NCBI RefSeq assembly: GCF_052113205.1
Contig: NZ_JBFRCU010000027.1
Span: 1 to 64,000, forward strand
Source: Inquilinus sp052113205
Lineage (GTDB): Bacteria; Pseudomonadota; Alphaproteobacteria; DSM-16000; Inquilinaceae
Length of the DNA: 64,000 nt
Reading direction: 5' to 3'
Below are positions 41,809 to 49,863 of the stretch, in pieces; the first letter of the stretch is position 1; every line of letters begins with the position of its first letter. The notes below the pieces were generated by a model. The model searched no databases. It saw only the letters and a program-made list of their open reading frames with translations, and was not told the origin of the DNA. A program made the position numbers and the translations under genes.

Positions 41809-43611
41809 TCAGTGGTTGTTGCGCGGCACGCCCATGGTCTGGGCGACGCGCTGGTACTTCAGTGCCGGCTTGAGCGCCATGCCTCCGGCCAGCTGGTCGG
41901 TCATGCCACGCTGGATCTCCTGCCACGGGGTCTGGCTGGCCGGGTATTTGTAGCCGCCCTGGGCCTCAAGCGCGGTCCGCCGCCGCGCCAGCTCCTCATC
42001 GGAGACCAGGACGTTCACGGTGCGCTGGCGCAGGTCGACCCGCACCTTGTCCCCGGTCTTCAGCAGGGCCAGGCCGCCGCCGGCCGCTGCCTCGGGCGAG
42101 GCGTTCAGGATCGAGGGCGAGCCCGAGGTGCCGGACTGGCGGCCGTCGCCGATGCAGGGCAGGGCGTGGACGCCCTGCTGGATCAGGCGCGCCGGCGGCT
42201 GCATGTTCACCACCTCGGCGGCGCCGGGATAGCCGATCGGTCCGGTGCCGCGGATCACCAGGATCGAGAACGCGTCAATCTCGAGCGCCGGGTCGTCGAT
42301 CCGGTGGTGGTAGTCCTCGGGTCCGTCGAAGACCACGGCCTTGCCGACGAAGGCCTCCGGGTCCTGCGGGTTCGACAAGTAGCGGTCGCGGAATTCCGGC
42401 GAGATCACGCTGGTCTTCATGATCGCGCTGTCGAACAGGTTGCCCTTGAGGTTCAGGAAGCCCGAATGGGCCTTCAGCGGCCGGTCGGCCGGGCGGATCA
42501 CCTCGGGGTTCAGGTTCTCCACGTCCCGGCAGTTGTCGCCGATGGCGCGGCCATTGACCGTGACCGCGCCCGGATGCGGCAGCAGGCCGGCCTTCAGCAA
42601 CTCCGCCACCACCGCCGGCACGCCGCCCGCCTGGTGGAAGTCCTCGCCGAGATACTCCCCGGCCGGCTGCAGGTTGACCAGCAGCGGGATGTCGTGGCCG
42701 ATCTTCTCCCAATCGTCATTGTCGAGCGGCACGCCGAGATGGCCGGCGATGGCGTTCAGGTGGATCGGTGCGTTGGTCGACCCGCCGATGGCGGAGTTGA
42801 TCACGATCGCGTTCTCGAACGCCTCGCGGGTCATGATGTCGGACGGCTTGATGTCCTGCCTCACCATCTCGACGATGCGTTGGCCGGTCACATAGGCGAT
42901 CTGACCACGCTCGCGGTACGGCGCCGGGATCGCGGCCGCCCCCGGCAGCTGCATGCCCAGCGCCTCGGCCAGCGAGTTCATCGTCGAGGCCGTGCCCATG
43001 GTGTTGCAGTAGCCGACCGACGGGGCCGAGGCAGCGACGATGTCCATGAACTCGTCATAGCCGATCTCGCCGGTCGCCAGGCGCTCGCGCGACCGCCAGA
43101 CGATGGTGCCGGACCCGACCCGCTCGCCCTTGTGCCAGCCGTTCAGCATCGGCCCAACCGACAGGGCGATGGCCGGGATGTTGACGGTGGCGGCCGCCAT
43201 CAGCAGCGCCGGGGTGGTCTTGTCGCAGCCGACGGTCAGCACGACGCCGTCCAGCGGATAGCCGTACAGCACCTCGACCAGCGACAGATAGGTCAGGTTG
43301 CGGTCCAGCGTGGCCGACGGGCGCTTGCCGGTTTCCTGGATCGGATGGCAGGGAAACTCGAACGGCACGCCGCCGGCCGCGCGGATGCCGGCGCTGACCC
43401 GCTTCGCCAGCTCGATATGATGCCGGTTGCAGGGCGACAGGTCCGACCCGGTCTGGGCGATGCCGATCATCGGCTTGCCGGACTGGAGCTCCTCGCGCGT
43501 GATCCCGAAATTCAGGTAGCGCTCGATATACAGGGCAGTCATCCCCGGATCGTCGGGGTTGTCGAACCACTGCTGGGACCGCAGCGGTCTCGATCGGTCT
43601 TGGCCGGCCAT
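41809..43611 (-). CDS. IlvD/Edd-family pentonate dehydratase (xylonate/arabonate type)
   Basis: 600 residues. Iron-sulfur ligand sites are visible at SDLSPCNRHH, TVGCDKTTPALL and SVGYCNTMGTASTMN, and the conserved INSAIGGSTNAPIHLNAIA and GDGRQSGTSGSPSILNASPE. It matches D-xylonate/L-arabonate dehydratases (about 600 residues, WFDNP start) rather than branched-chain IlvD. Removes water from a C5 (or C6) sugar acid. No aldolase or dehydrogenase partner is next to it. A GntR/FCD-like box lies 57 bp upstream. Confidence 0.85.
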   Translation of the reverse strand: MAGQDRSRPLRSQQWFDNPDDPGMTALYIERYLNFGITREELQSGKPMIGIAQTGSDLSPCNRHHIELAKRVSAGIRAAGGVPFEFPCHPIQETGKRPSATLDRNLTYLSLVEVLYGYPLDGVVLTVGCDKTTPALLMAAATVNIPAIALSVGPMLNGWHKGERVGSGTIVWRSRERLATGEIGYDEFMDIVAASAPSVGYCNTMGTASTMNSLAEALGMQLPGAAAIPAPYRERGQIAYVTGQRIVEMVRQDIKPSDIMTREAFENAIVINSAIGGSTNAPIHLNAIAGHLGVPLDNDDWEKIGHDIPLLVNLQPAGEYLGEDFHQAGGVPAVVAELLKAGLLPHPGAVTVNGRAIGDNCRDVENLNPEVIRPADRPLKAHSGFLNLKGNLFDSAIMKTSVISPEFRDRYLSNPQDPEAFVGKAVVFDGPEDYHHRIDDPALEIDAFSILVIRGTGPIGYPGAAEVVNMQPPARLIQQGVHALPCIGDGRQSGTSGSPSILNASPEAAAGGGLALLKTGDKVRVDLRQRTVNVLVSDEELARRRTALEAQGGYKYPASQTPWQEIQRGMTDQLAGGMALKPALKYQRVAQTMGVPRNNH

Positions 43612-43667
43612 CGTCTTCTTTCCTCCAAACGCCGCGCTTTGCGTCGGCGCCCCACACCAAAGGCAAA

Positions 43668-43678
43668 TTGTACGACGA
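43668..43678. promoter_or_regulatory. GntR/FCD-type operator candidate
   Basis: TTGTACGACGA fits the consensus TNGTNNNACNA of FCD-subfamily GntR regulators in every fixed position, on both strands. It is 57 bp before the dehydratase start in an AT-rich stretch. FCD regulators commonly control sugar-acid catabolism; no such regulator is encoded in this window. Confidence 0.5.
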
Positions 43679-43786
43679 TATTAGGGCACCAGGAGGCGGT
43701 TCGGATAGAGGCGGATTTGCCAGGACCGACCGCGTGGCGGAACCCAGCAAGATATGCCGCCATTCGGGAGAATAGGAGGCTGTCCC

Positions 43787-43999
43787 ATGCCGCGCATCCC
43801 GATCCACTCCAGCGCCGTGAACTCCGTCGGCTATGATCCGCGGACCAAGGCACTCGACATCGAATATGCCGACGGCATCGTCTATCGCTACGCCCGGGTG
43901 CCGGACCGAATCTTCCGGCAGCTGCTGCGGGCGCCGTCGAAGGGCCGGTTCGTGAATTCCCGCATCCGCGACGCCTATCCGTTTCGCCGTATCGGCTGA
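43787..43999 (+). CDS. KTSC domain protein
   Basis: 70 residues, almost entirely the KTSC domain: IHSSAVNSVGYDPRTKALDI, EYADGIVYRYARVPDRIFRQ and SKGRFVNSRIRDAYPFRRIG. The domain also occurs at the C-terminus of some lysyl-tRNA synthetases; its role as a free protein is unknown. The start at 43787 follows an AGGAGG site. Confidence 0.85.
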   Translation: MPRIPIHSSAVNSVGYDPRTKALDIEYADGIVYRYARVPDRIFRQLLRAPSKGRFVNSRIRDAYPFRRIG

Positions 44000-44044
44000 A
44001 CCGTCTGCCGCAATCCGGCCACCGGGTCCTGGTCCGATAGCGGG

Positions 44045-44638
44045 ATGATTCGGCGTCGCGTCTTCCTCTCGCTCGGTCTTCTGCCGGTCGCCGGCCGCAT
44101 CGCCGGGGCCGAAGCGCCGGACTGGCCACGGCAACTGGTGGCGGCCGCGGAGGCCCAGATCGGCGTCACGGTGACCTACGATCCCGCCTATGCCCGGCTG
44201 GCCTATCCCGGCGGCGACGTTCCGCGCGATCGCGGCGTCTGCACCGATGTGGTGATCCGCGCCTACCGCGACGCCTTCGGCATCGACCTGCAGCGCCTGG
44301 TGCATGAGGACATGCGAGGCAACTTCACGCGCTATCCCCGCGCCTGGAGGCTGTCGCGGCCGGACCCGAACATCGACCACCGGCGGGTGCCGAACCTGCA
44401 GGCCTTCTTCCGCCGCCGCGGCCGGGCGCTGCCCGCCGAATCGCCAGGGGACTTCGCCGAGGGCGACCTGGTGACCCAGATGCTGCCGGGCAATCTGCCG
44501 CACATCGCCATCGTCACCGGCCAGATCGGCGTCGGCGGGGCGCCGCTGATGGTCCACAACATCGGCGGCGGCGCGCGGCTGGAGGATCGGCTGCTCGACT
44601 TTCCGGTCACCGGCCGCTACCGGTTCATCACCGGCTAG
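44045..44638 (+). CDS. DUF1287 family exported protein
   Basis: 197 residues with a short signal (MIRRRVFLSLGLLPVAG to AEA). The domain shows Cys in RGVCTDVVIRAYRDAFGIDL, HEDMRGNFTRYP, and His in NLPHIAIVTG followed by VHNIGGG. A Cys followed by His is reminiscent of NlpC/P60-like peptidases, which is inference. No known role. 45 bp after the KTSC gene. Confidence 0.85.
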   Translation: MIRRRVFLSLGLLPVAGRIAGAEAPDWPRQLVAAAEAQIGVTVTYDPAYARLAYPGGDVPRDRGVCTDVVIRAYRDAFGIDLQRLVHEDMRGNFTRYPRAWRLSRPDPNIDHRRVPNLQAFFRRRGRALPAESPGDFAEGDLVTQMLPGNLPHIAIVTGQIGVGGAPLMVHNIGGGARLEDRLLDFPVTGRYRFITG

Positions 44639-44666
44639 GGCCGGACCCACAACAGGCAGACCCGGC

Positions 44667-45299
44667 ATGAAGGCCGCCATCTTCGATCTCGACGGCACCC
44701 TGGTGGACAGCGCGCCGGACATCGCCCATGCGGTCAACCGCATGCTGGCCGATCGCGGCGCGCCGGCGCAGCCGGTCGCCTTCATCGAGACCCTGGTGGG
44801 TGAGGGGGCGCGGGCGCTGGTGGCCAAGCTGCATCGCGCGCTCGGCCTGCCGGCCGAGGATGTCGACCGCGACACCCGGATCTATCTCGATTACTACGCC
44901 GCCCGGCCGGTGGCGGACTCCCGGCTCTACGCCGATGCGGCGACGGCGCTGCCGGCGCTGAAGGCCGCGGGCATCCGGCTCGGGGTCTGCACCAACAAGC
45001 CGCAGGCACTGGCCGAGCTGGTGCTCGACCGGCTCGGGCTGCTGCAGCATCTGTCTGCGGTGGTCGGGGCCGACACCACGCCGTTCGTCAAGCCGGACCC
45101 GCGGCCGCTGCTGCACACGCTGGACCTGCTGGACGTGGCGCCGGGCCAGACGGTCTATGTCGGCGACACCGGCATCGACCTGGCCTGCGCCCGGGCGGCC
45201 GGGGTGCCCTGCCGGATCGTCGACTGGGGCACCGGCCCGGCCGTGCCGGTCGAGGCTTCGGCGCGGCTGGGACGCTTCGCGGATCTGCTGCCGGCGTAG
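44667..45299 (+). CDS. gph: Phosphoglycolate phosphatase, HAD superfamily
   Basis: 210 residues. HAD motifs: I in FDLDGTLVDSAPDIAHAV, II in LGVCTNKPQ, III with Lys in PFVKPDPRP and IV in YVGDTGIDLACA. It dephosphorylates 2-phosphoglycolate. Length and motif spacing match Gph. It follows the DUF1287 gene by 28 bases and could be in one transcript with it. Confidence 0.88.
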   Translation: MKAAIFDLDGTLVDSAPDIAHAVNRMLADRGAPAQPVAFIETLVGEGARALVAKLHRALGLPAEDVDRDTRIYLDYYAARPVADSRLYADAATALPALKAAGIRLGVCTNKPQALAELVLDRLGLLQHLSAVVGADTTPFVKPDPRPLLHTLDLLDVAPGQTVYVGDTGIDLACARAAGVPCRIVDWGTGPAVPVEASARLGRFADLLPA

Positions 45300-45303
45300 A
45301 GGG

Positions 45304-46077
45304 TCAGCGGGACAGCGCGAACCGCCCGCTGGTGCGGCGGGCGAAGGACCGTTCGGCCAGGACGCCGAAGCCCAGGCCGATGGTGGTCCACAGCACGGCG
45401 TGCATGCCGAGCGAGGCGATCCGGAACTGCCACAGCAGGTCGGCCGGGAAGCCGTCCGGCACCTCGTTCACCACCGGCAACGCGACCTGCGCGACCGCGA
45501 TGATGGCGATGTAGACGGCGCCTGCGATCAGGCCAGCGCTCCAGCCGCCACGGCGCCGGGCCAGACCGAGGGCGAGGTTCACGGCCAGCACCAGGGCCGC
45601 GACCGAGATCGCCAGCATGACGAAGAACAGCGTCGTGCGCTCGCCGATCGTGTCCGGATTGCCGACCGCAGGCGGATTGGCCGGGTATTTCAGGCTGGGC
45701 ACCACCACCAGTGCTACGAAGGCGGCGAGCGCCAGCAGCGCCGCGGTGGCGCGGGGGTCGAGCCGGCCGACCCGGCCATAGGTGAAGGCGAAGACCAGTG
45801 CGAACAGCCCGCCGATGGCGGCGCCGTAGACGACCGCGCCGGTCAGCAGGCCGAGCCCGGCCTGGGTGTCGCGGCTGACCAGCTCCGGCTCCTCCGCCTC
45901 GCCGCCGGCCGGGGCGGCCGCGGCGTGGTCGCCGTGCTCATGCGAATGGCCCAGCGTCCCTTCCAGGGCAATGGCCCGGTCCACCTGCGGTTCGCCGAAG
46001 ATCCGGGCGAAGCCGAAGGCAAGCAGCCCCGCCAGCACGCCCACCAGCATGCCGCGCAGCAACAGGCTTCCAACCAT
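45304..46077 (-). CDS. cbtA: Cobalt transporter subunit CbtA
   Basis: 257 residues with about five to six spans and His-containing loops (LGHSHEHGDHAAAAPAGG). The sequence agrees with the CbtA family of B12-regulated cobalt transporters: LLRGMLVGVLAGLLAFGFAR, EPQVDRAIALE, LGLLTGAVVYGAAIGGLFAL. It lies just after cbtB and so is under the B12 riboswitch. It brings cobalt for vitamin B12 synthesis. Confidence 0.9.
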   Translation of the reverse strand: MVGSLLLRGMLVGVLAGLLAFGFARIFGEPQVDRAIALEGTLGHSHEHGDHAAAAPAGGEAEEPELVSRDTQAGLGLLTGAVVYGAAIGGLFALVFAFTYGRVGRLDPRATAALLALAAFVALVVVPSLKYPANPPAVGNPDTIGERTTLFFVMLAISVAALVLAVNLALGLARRRGGWSAGLIAGAVYIAIIAVAQVALPVVNEVPDGFPADLLWQFRIASLGMHAVLWTTIGLGFGVLAERSFARRTSGRFALSR

Positions 46078-46088
46078 GGCGGTTGGCC

Positions 46089-46307
46089 TCAGTGGCAGGG
46101 GAAGCCGAGCAGATGGCGGCCGTCATGCACGAATTCGTGGACATAGCTGCCGGAGAGGAGCGAGGTCGCACCCTGCTCGGCTCCGACGAAATACACCGCC
46201 AGCAGCAGGAGCAGCCCGGCGAACACCGCCCAGGGCAGCACCTCACCGACCGGGATCGGACCGACGGGAATGGAGATCGGACGGGCCGTGGCGGTGGTGA
46301 CGGACAT
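46089..46307 (-). CDS. cbtB: Cobalt transporter subunit CbtB
   Basis: 72 residues with one span (LPWAVFAGLLLLLAVYFVGA) and a His-rich C-terminus ending HEFVHDGRHLLGFPCH, as in CbtB proteins. Translation starts at 46307 (MSVTTATARP) with AGGGGAG upstream. The longer minus-strand frame that contains it, opening at 47087, is only a shadow. The 5' leader forms a cobalamin riboswitch, so excess B12 shuts the gene off. Confidence 0.9.
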   Translation of the reverse strand: MSVTTATARPISIPVGPIPVGEVLPWAVFAGLLLLLAVYFVGAEQGATSLLSGSYVHEFVHDGRHLLGFPCH

Positions 46308-46344
46308 GATAGGGCTCCCCTGGGATAAACGCGTCCCGCTGATA

Positions 46345-46485
46345 TGCACCGGGCCATGGCGAGGTCTGACTTCCGGAACCGCGTCGGCGACGCCGTCCCG
46401 GTCACAGTGGCGCGACCGTGCCGGACTTCCACCGGCTTCCGCATCCATGGCGACCGGCTGCAGCATGGGTCGCGGCCCGGCGTCT
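46345..46485 (-). ncRNA. Cobalamin riboswitch before cbtBA
   Basis: On the minus strand the leader reads GGAAGCCGGTGGAAGTCCGG, then CGCCACTGTGACCGG, then the B12 box GGAAGTCAGACCTCGCC (about 46358-46374). These three blocks in this order and spacing are the conserved core of cobalamin riboswitches. It ends about 40 bases before the cbtB start. Exact ends are approximate. Confidence 0.9.
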
Positions 46486-46565
46486 GTCAATCGAAGCCGC
46501 TGCCGGCGGGCGGTGGGCTGTGCTTTGCTGACGGCCAGCACCACCGCCGCCGAACGGTCCCGCCG

Positions 46566-47138
46566 ATGCCGACCCGCCTGACGCTGATCTGCCATGGCGC
46601 CACCGCCGCCACCCGGTCGGGCGCGTTTCCCGCCGACGAGCCGCTGGAAGAGCGTGCTTTGGCTCGGGCGACGGCGCTGCAGCCGATGATCCGGCGGGCC
46701 GACCGGGCCTGGACCAGCCCGGCGCTGCGGGCGCGGCAGACCGTGGCTGCGCTCGGGCTCGATGCGGTCGAGGAGCCGGCGCTGCGCGATGTCGATCACG
46801 GGCGCTGGGCCGGGCGGCGGCTGGAGGAGATCCAGGCCGAGGAGCCGGAGGGAGTCATCGCTTGGCTGGCCGATCCGGATGCGGCCCCGCATGGCGGCGA
46901 GCCGCTGTCGGCAGTGCTGTGCCGGGCCGCGTCCTGGCTCGACGCCAGGGCCGGCGAGGGCGGTCACGGCATCGCCGTCACCCATGCATCGATGATCCGG
47001 GCGGCGGTCCTGCATGTGCTGGCGGCGCCGGCCTCTTCCTTCTGGCGCATCGATATCGCCCCGCTGAGCGTCGTCGAGCTGAGCCATGACGGCAGGCGCT
47101 GGGCCTGGCGTGCCTCAGGCCTTCCCTTCGCCGGCTGA
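46566..47138 (+). CDS. Histidine phosphatase family protein, variant CHG motif
   Basis: 190 residues. The branch 1 histidine phosphatase pattern is visible: LTLICHGATAATRSGAFPAD, ADRAWTSPALRARQTVAALG, DHGRWAGRRLEEIQAEEP, and AVTHASMIRAAVLHV. The first motif is normally RHG; here the Arg is Cys. The catalytic His and the later Arg (RARQT) and His (VTHAS) remain. It is divergent from cbtBA with the riboswitch between, which suggests a B12 link similar to CobC; this is inference. Confidence 0.82.
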   Translation: MPTRLTLICHGATAATRSGAFPADEPLEERALARATALQPMIRRADRAWTSPALRARQTVAALGLDAVEEPALRDVDHGRWAGRRLEEIQAEEPEGVIAWLADPDAAPHGGEPLSAVLCRAASWLDARAGEGGHGIAVTHASMIRAAVLHVLAAPASSFWRIDIAPLSVVELSHDGRRWAWRASGLPFAG

Positions 47139-47228
47139 AGGCCTCGGGGACTTGTCCTGCCGGAGCGGCGATCTCACTTTGGAGACTGCATCGCGCTTGC
47201 GGCCGCGCCCGGCCGCCGGAGACATCCC

Positions 47229-47840
47229 ATGGCCCTGAAGATCGATCCCTGGACCTTTCCCGCCCCCGAGCTGGACGCAACCGAGCAGGGCCGTCGCTCG
47301 ATCGTGCTGGGCGGCGGCTGCTTCTGGTGCACCGAGGCGGTCTACAGCCAGCTCGACGGAGTGCTGTCGGTGCGGCCCGGCTATGCCGGCGGCACCCGGG
47401 AGACGGCCGACTACCGCACCGTCTGCACCGGCACCACCGACCATGCCGAGGTGATCGAGGTGGCTTATGATTCCGGCAAGATCAGCCTGGGCCAGATCCT
47501 CAAGCTGTTCTTCTCGATCGCCCACGACCCGACTCAGAAGGACCGCCAGGGCAACGATGTCGGCCGTCAGTACCGCTCGGCGATCTTTTACGCCGACGAC
47601 GAGCAGAAGCGGGTGGCCGAGGCCTATATCGCCCAGATCCAGCGGGACCGGCTGTTCGACACGCCGGTCGTGACCGAAGTGATGCCGCTCGAGGCTTTCT
47701 ACGAAGCCGAGCAGTACCATCACGACTACGCCGCCCGGAATCCGAACCAGCCCTATATCCGCGCAGTCTCGACCCCGAAGGTCGAAANGCTGAAAGCGGT
47801 GCATGGCGACCTGCTGAAGCCGGCGGTGAAGGCGGGCTGA
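47229..47840 (+). CDS. msrA: Peptide methionine-S-sulfoxide reductase MsrA
   Basis: 203 residues. The active site reads LGGGCFWCTEAVYSQLDGVL with the catalytic Cys in GCFWC, followed by GYAGGTRETADYRTVCTGTT and EAEQYHHDYAARNPNQPYI. It reduces methionine S-sulfoxide in proteins or free form. The base N at 47788 makes one C-terminal residue unknown. Ends with VHGDLLKPAVKAG. Confidence 0.92.
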   Translation: MALKIDPWTFPAPELDATEQGRRSIVLGGGCFWCTEAVYSQLDGVLSVRPGYAGGTRETADYRTVCTGTTDHAEVIEVAYDSGKISLGQILKLFFSIAHDPTQKDRQGNDVGRQYRSAIFYADDEQKRVAEAYIAQIQRDRLFDTPVVTEVMPLEAFYEAEQYHHDYAARNPNQPYIRAVSTPKVEXLKAVHGDLLKPAVKAG

Positions 47841-47844
47841 CGGT

Positions 47845-48534
47845 TCATACCCCGCGGCGTGGGCAGAGGTCGCGCAGCGGGCAGGCGCTGCAGGAAGGGG
47901 CATGGGCGGTGCAGATGGTCTGGCCCAGCAGCTTCATCAGCCGGTGGAGCTCGGCCAGATCCTCGGCGTCCCACGCATCCGGCAGCTGGCGCATCAACTG
48001 CTCATGGCCGGCGTCGTAATCCGTCTCGAGCGGCAGCAGCCCCAGCCGGCCGCCGAGCCGCAGTGTTTGCGTGTCGACGACCAAGGCACGCTTGCGCAGC
48101 GTGCTGAAGTTCAGCACCTCGGCCGCGATCTTCGAGCCGACGCCGGGCAGGCGGCGGAGCCATTGCATGGCCGCCTCCTCGTCCAGATCGGCCAGATGGT
48201 CGAGGCAGAGGCGGCCGGTGCAGGCGACGATCATGCGCAGGGCCTGGGGCAGTTGCTCAGCCTTCGGTCCCGCCAGGTTCACCGGCCAGATGACGCGCAG
48301 GATCGCGCGCGGCGATGCCTCGCCCAGCCCGTCCCAGCATGGATAGCGCTGGCGCAGCTCCCTGAAGACGCGCCGAGTGACCTCGTCCCGGGTCTTGGAG
48401 CCGAGCATGCTGCGGACCAGCTGGCTGACCGGGTCGCGGCGCCGGCCGTCGCGCCGCGGTCCGAGCCGGGCCAGCAGCCGGTCCCGCACCCGGGGCAGCA
48501 GCGGGCGGTCGTCGAGGGCGAGGGAAAGCTGCAT
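47845..48534 (-). CDS. Endonuclease III-like DNA glycosylase (HhH-GPD)
   Basis: 229 residues. HhH motif LPGVGSKIAAEVLNF with the catalytic-type Lys, VVDTQTLRL with the catalytic Asp (Nth has VDTHV; His is Gln here), and a C-terminal iron-sulfur cluster C-x6-C-x2-C-x5-C (CTAHAPSCSACPLRDLC). It removes damaged bases. It is probably an Nth relative rather than the housekeeping Nth because the sequence around the Asp is changed. Convergent with msrA. Confidence 0.85.
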   Translation of the reverse strand: MQLSLALDDRPLLPRVRDRLLARLGPRRDGRRRDPVSQLVRSMLGSKTRDEVTRRVFRELRQRYPCWDGLGEASPRAILRVIWPVNLAGPKAEQLPQALRMIVACTGRLCLDHLADLDEEAAMQWLRRLPGVGSKIAAEVLNFSTLRKRALVVDTQTLRLGGRLGLLPLETDYDAGHEQLMRQLPDAWDAEDLAELHRLMKLLGQTICTAHAPSCSACPLRDLCPRRGV

Positions 48535-48540
48535 CGCCGG

Positions 48541-48894
48541 TCACCGGGCGCGAGATCCCGCGGCCGCAACCCGATGCGCGGCCGCCAGCCCGGCTCGAGC
48601 CCAGTCGATCAGCTCGTCCGGCTCGTCGAACAGCCGGTCCGGCACGCGCCAGAAGGAGAGATCGATGGTGCGGCCCTGCTTCTCGTAGCTCAGGGGTGGG
48701 AAGGCCTCGGCCTCCTGGAAGGCTGCGCGGTTGTGATCGTCGACCCGGAGATAGAGGGCGTCCTCCGCAATCATGCCGAACATCACCCCCTCGCAGAACA
48801 AGCCGGTCACGCCGAACATTCGCCGGGTCGCGATCGGGCCGAGCGGAGCGATCTGGTCGCGCAGGAACTCGATGAGGCTGTCGCGGGCCGCCAT
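48541..48894 (-). CDS. TfoX N-terminal domain protein
   Basis: 117 residues: ATRRMFGVTGLFCEGVMFGM, ALYLRVDDHNRAAF and ELIDWARAGLAAAHR correspond to the TfoX-N fold. Function in alphaproteobacteria unknown; relation to competence is only by name. Start at 48894 (MAARDSLIEF), with GAGGAT upstream. It lies six bases before the glycosylase gene on the same strand. Confidence 0.83.
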   Translation of the reverse strand: MAARDSLIEFLRDQIAPLGPIATRRMFGVTGLFCEGVMFGMIAEDALYLRVDDHNRAAFQEAEAFPPLSYEKQGRTIDLSFWRVPDRLFDEPDELIDWARAGLAAAHRVAAAGSRAR

Positions 48895-49022
48895 GCTCGA
48901 TCCTCGAGGGAGGCGATAACTCATCATGGGAACAGATGTGGAACAAATCAAGTGGGAATCGGTGCCTTGGCCACCTGCAGGCCGCGTGGGATAAGGACCT
49001 CCGTTCCGCACTGAGGCCGACC

Positions 49023-49862
49023 ATGCTTCGACCGCCCGCCCCGACCATCGACCTTGCCGCCCTGGCGCCGACCGACCGCAGCCGGCGCATGCTGGAGGCG
49101 GCGCTGGCCGGGGCCGAGGCGATCCGGGCCCTCCGGGCCCATGCCGGGCGCTGGGAGGGCGCGGCGCTGGAACGCAAAGGCGCGCGGGACTTCGTCACCG
49201 CCGCCGACCGGGACTCCGAGGCGGCCGTGGTTGCGGCACTGTCCGCCGCCTTCCCGGATCACGCCATCACCGGCGAGGAAGGCACGGCGATCCGGCGCGA
49301 CGGGGCCGGCACCTTCCTGGTCGACCCGATCGACGGCACCACCAACTTCGCCTGGGGCATGCCGTTCTTCGGCATCGCCATCGCCCTGGTCGAGGCCGGC
49401 GAGACCGTGGCCGGCGTGGTGCTGGACCCCAGCCTGGGCGAGGCCTTCGTCGCCGAGCGCGGCTTCGGCGCCTTCCTCAACGGCCGCCGACTGCGGATCG
49501 ACCGTGCGGTGGCGCCAGAGGAGGCGCTGGTCGGCGCCAGCCTGCCCGTTCCAGGCCAGGTCCGCAGCATCGAGGTCGAGGCCTATCACCGGGCGCTGCG
49601 CCGGGTGATCGACCGCGCCGCCGGGGTGCGGCGCCTCGGCTCCGCCGCGCTCAGCCTGTGCTATGTCGCGGCCGGCCGGCACGACGCCTTCTTCGAGGAC
49701 GGGCTGTCGCCGCTCGACTATGCCGCGGCGGTGCTGGTGCTGCGCGAGGCCGGCGGCGTCGCCACCGGCTTCGACGGCAGCCCGATCCCGGCGACCGGGG
49801 CGGTGCTCGGCGCCAATCCCGGCCTGCATCCCTGGCTGGTCGGCCTGCTCAGCGAAGACTGA
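49023..49862 (+). CDS. Inositol monophosphatase family phosphatase
   Basis: 279 residues. Metal-binding motifs: GEEG after ALSAAFPDHAITGEEG, FLVDPIDGTTNF (DPIDGTT) and SPLDYAAAVLVLREAGG near the C-terminus (usual WDxAAG here LDYAA). It hydrolyses a phosphate monoester such as inositol-1-phosphate, histidinol phosphate or a 3'-nucleotide; sequence does not decide. Start at 49023 (MLRPPAPT) preferred to 48936. Confidence 0.87.
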   Translation: MLRPPAPTIDLAALAPTDRSRRMLEAALAGAEAIRALRAHAGRWEGAALERKGARDFVTAADRDSEAAVVAALSAAFPDHAITGEEGTAIRRDGAGTFLVDPIDGTTNFAWGMPFFGIAIALVEAGETVAGVVLDPSLGEAFVAERGFGAFLNGRRLRIDRAVAPEEALVGASLPVPGQVRSIEVEAYHRALRRVIDRAAGVRRLGSAALSLCYVAAGRHDAFFEDGLSPLDYAAAVLVLREAGGVATGFDGSPIPATGAVLGANPGLHPWLVGLLSED

Positions 49863-49863
49863 C

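Noticed and set aside
46089..47087. A 332-residue minus-strand frame through cbtB and the phosphatase gene
   Set aside because: Only its last 72 codons (cbtB) look like a protein; the rest is antisense to the phosphatase gene and covers the riboswitch.
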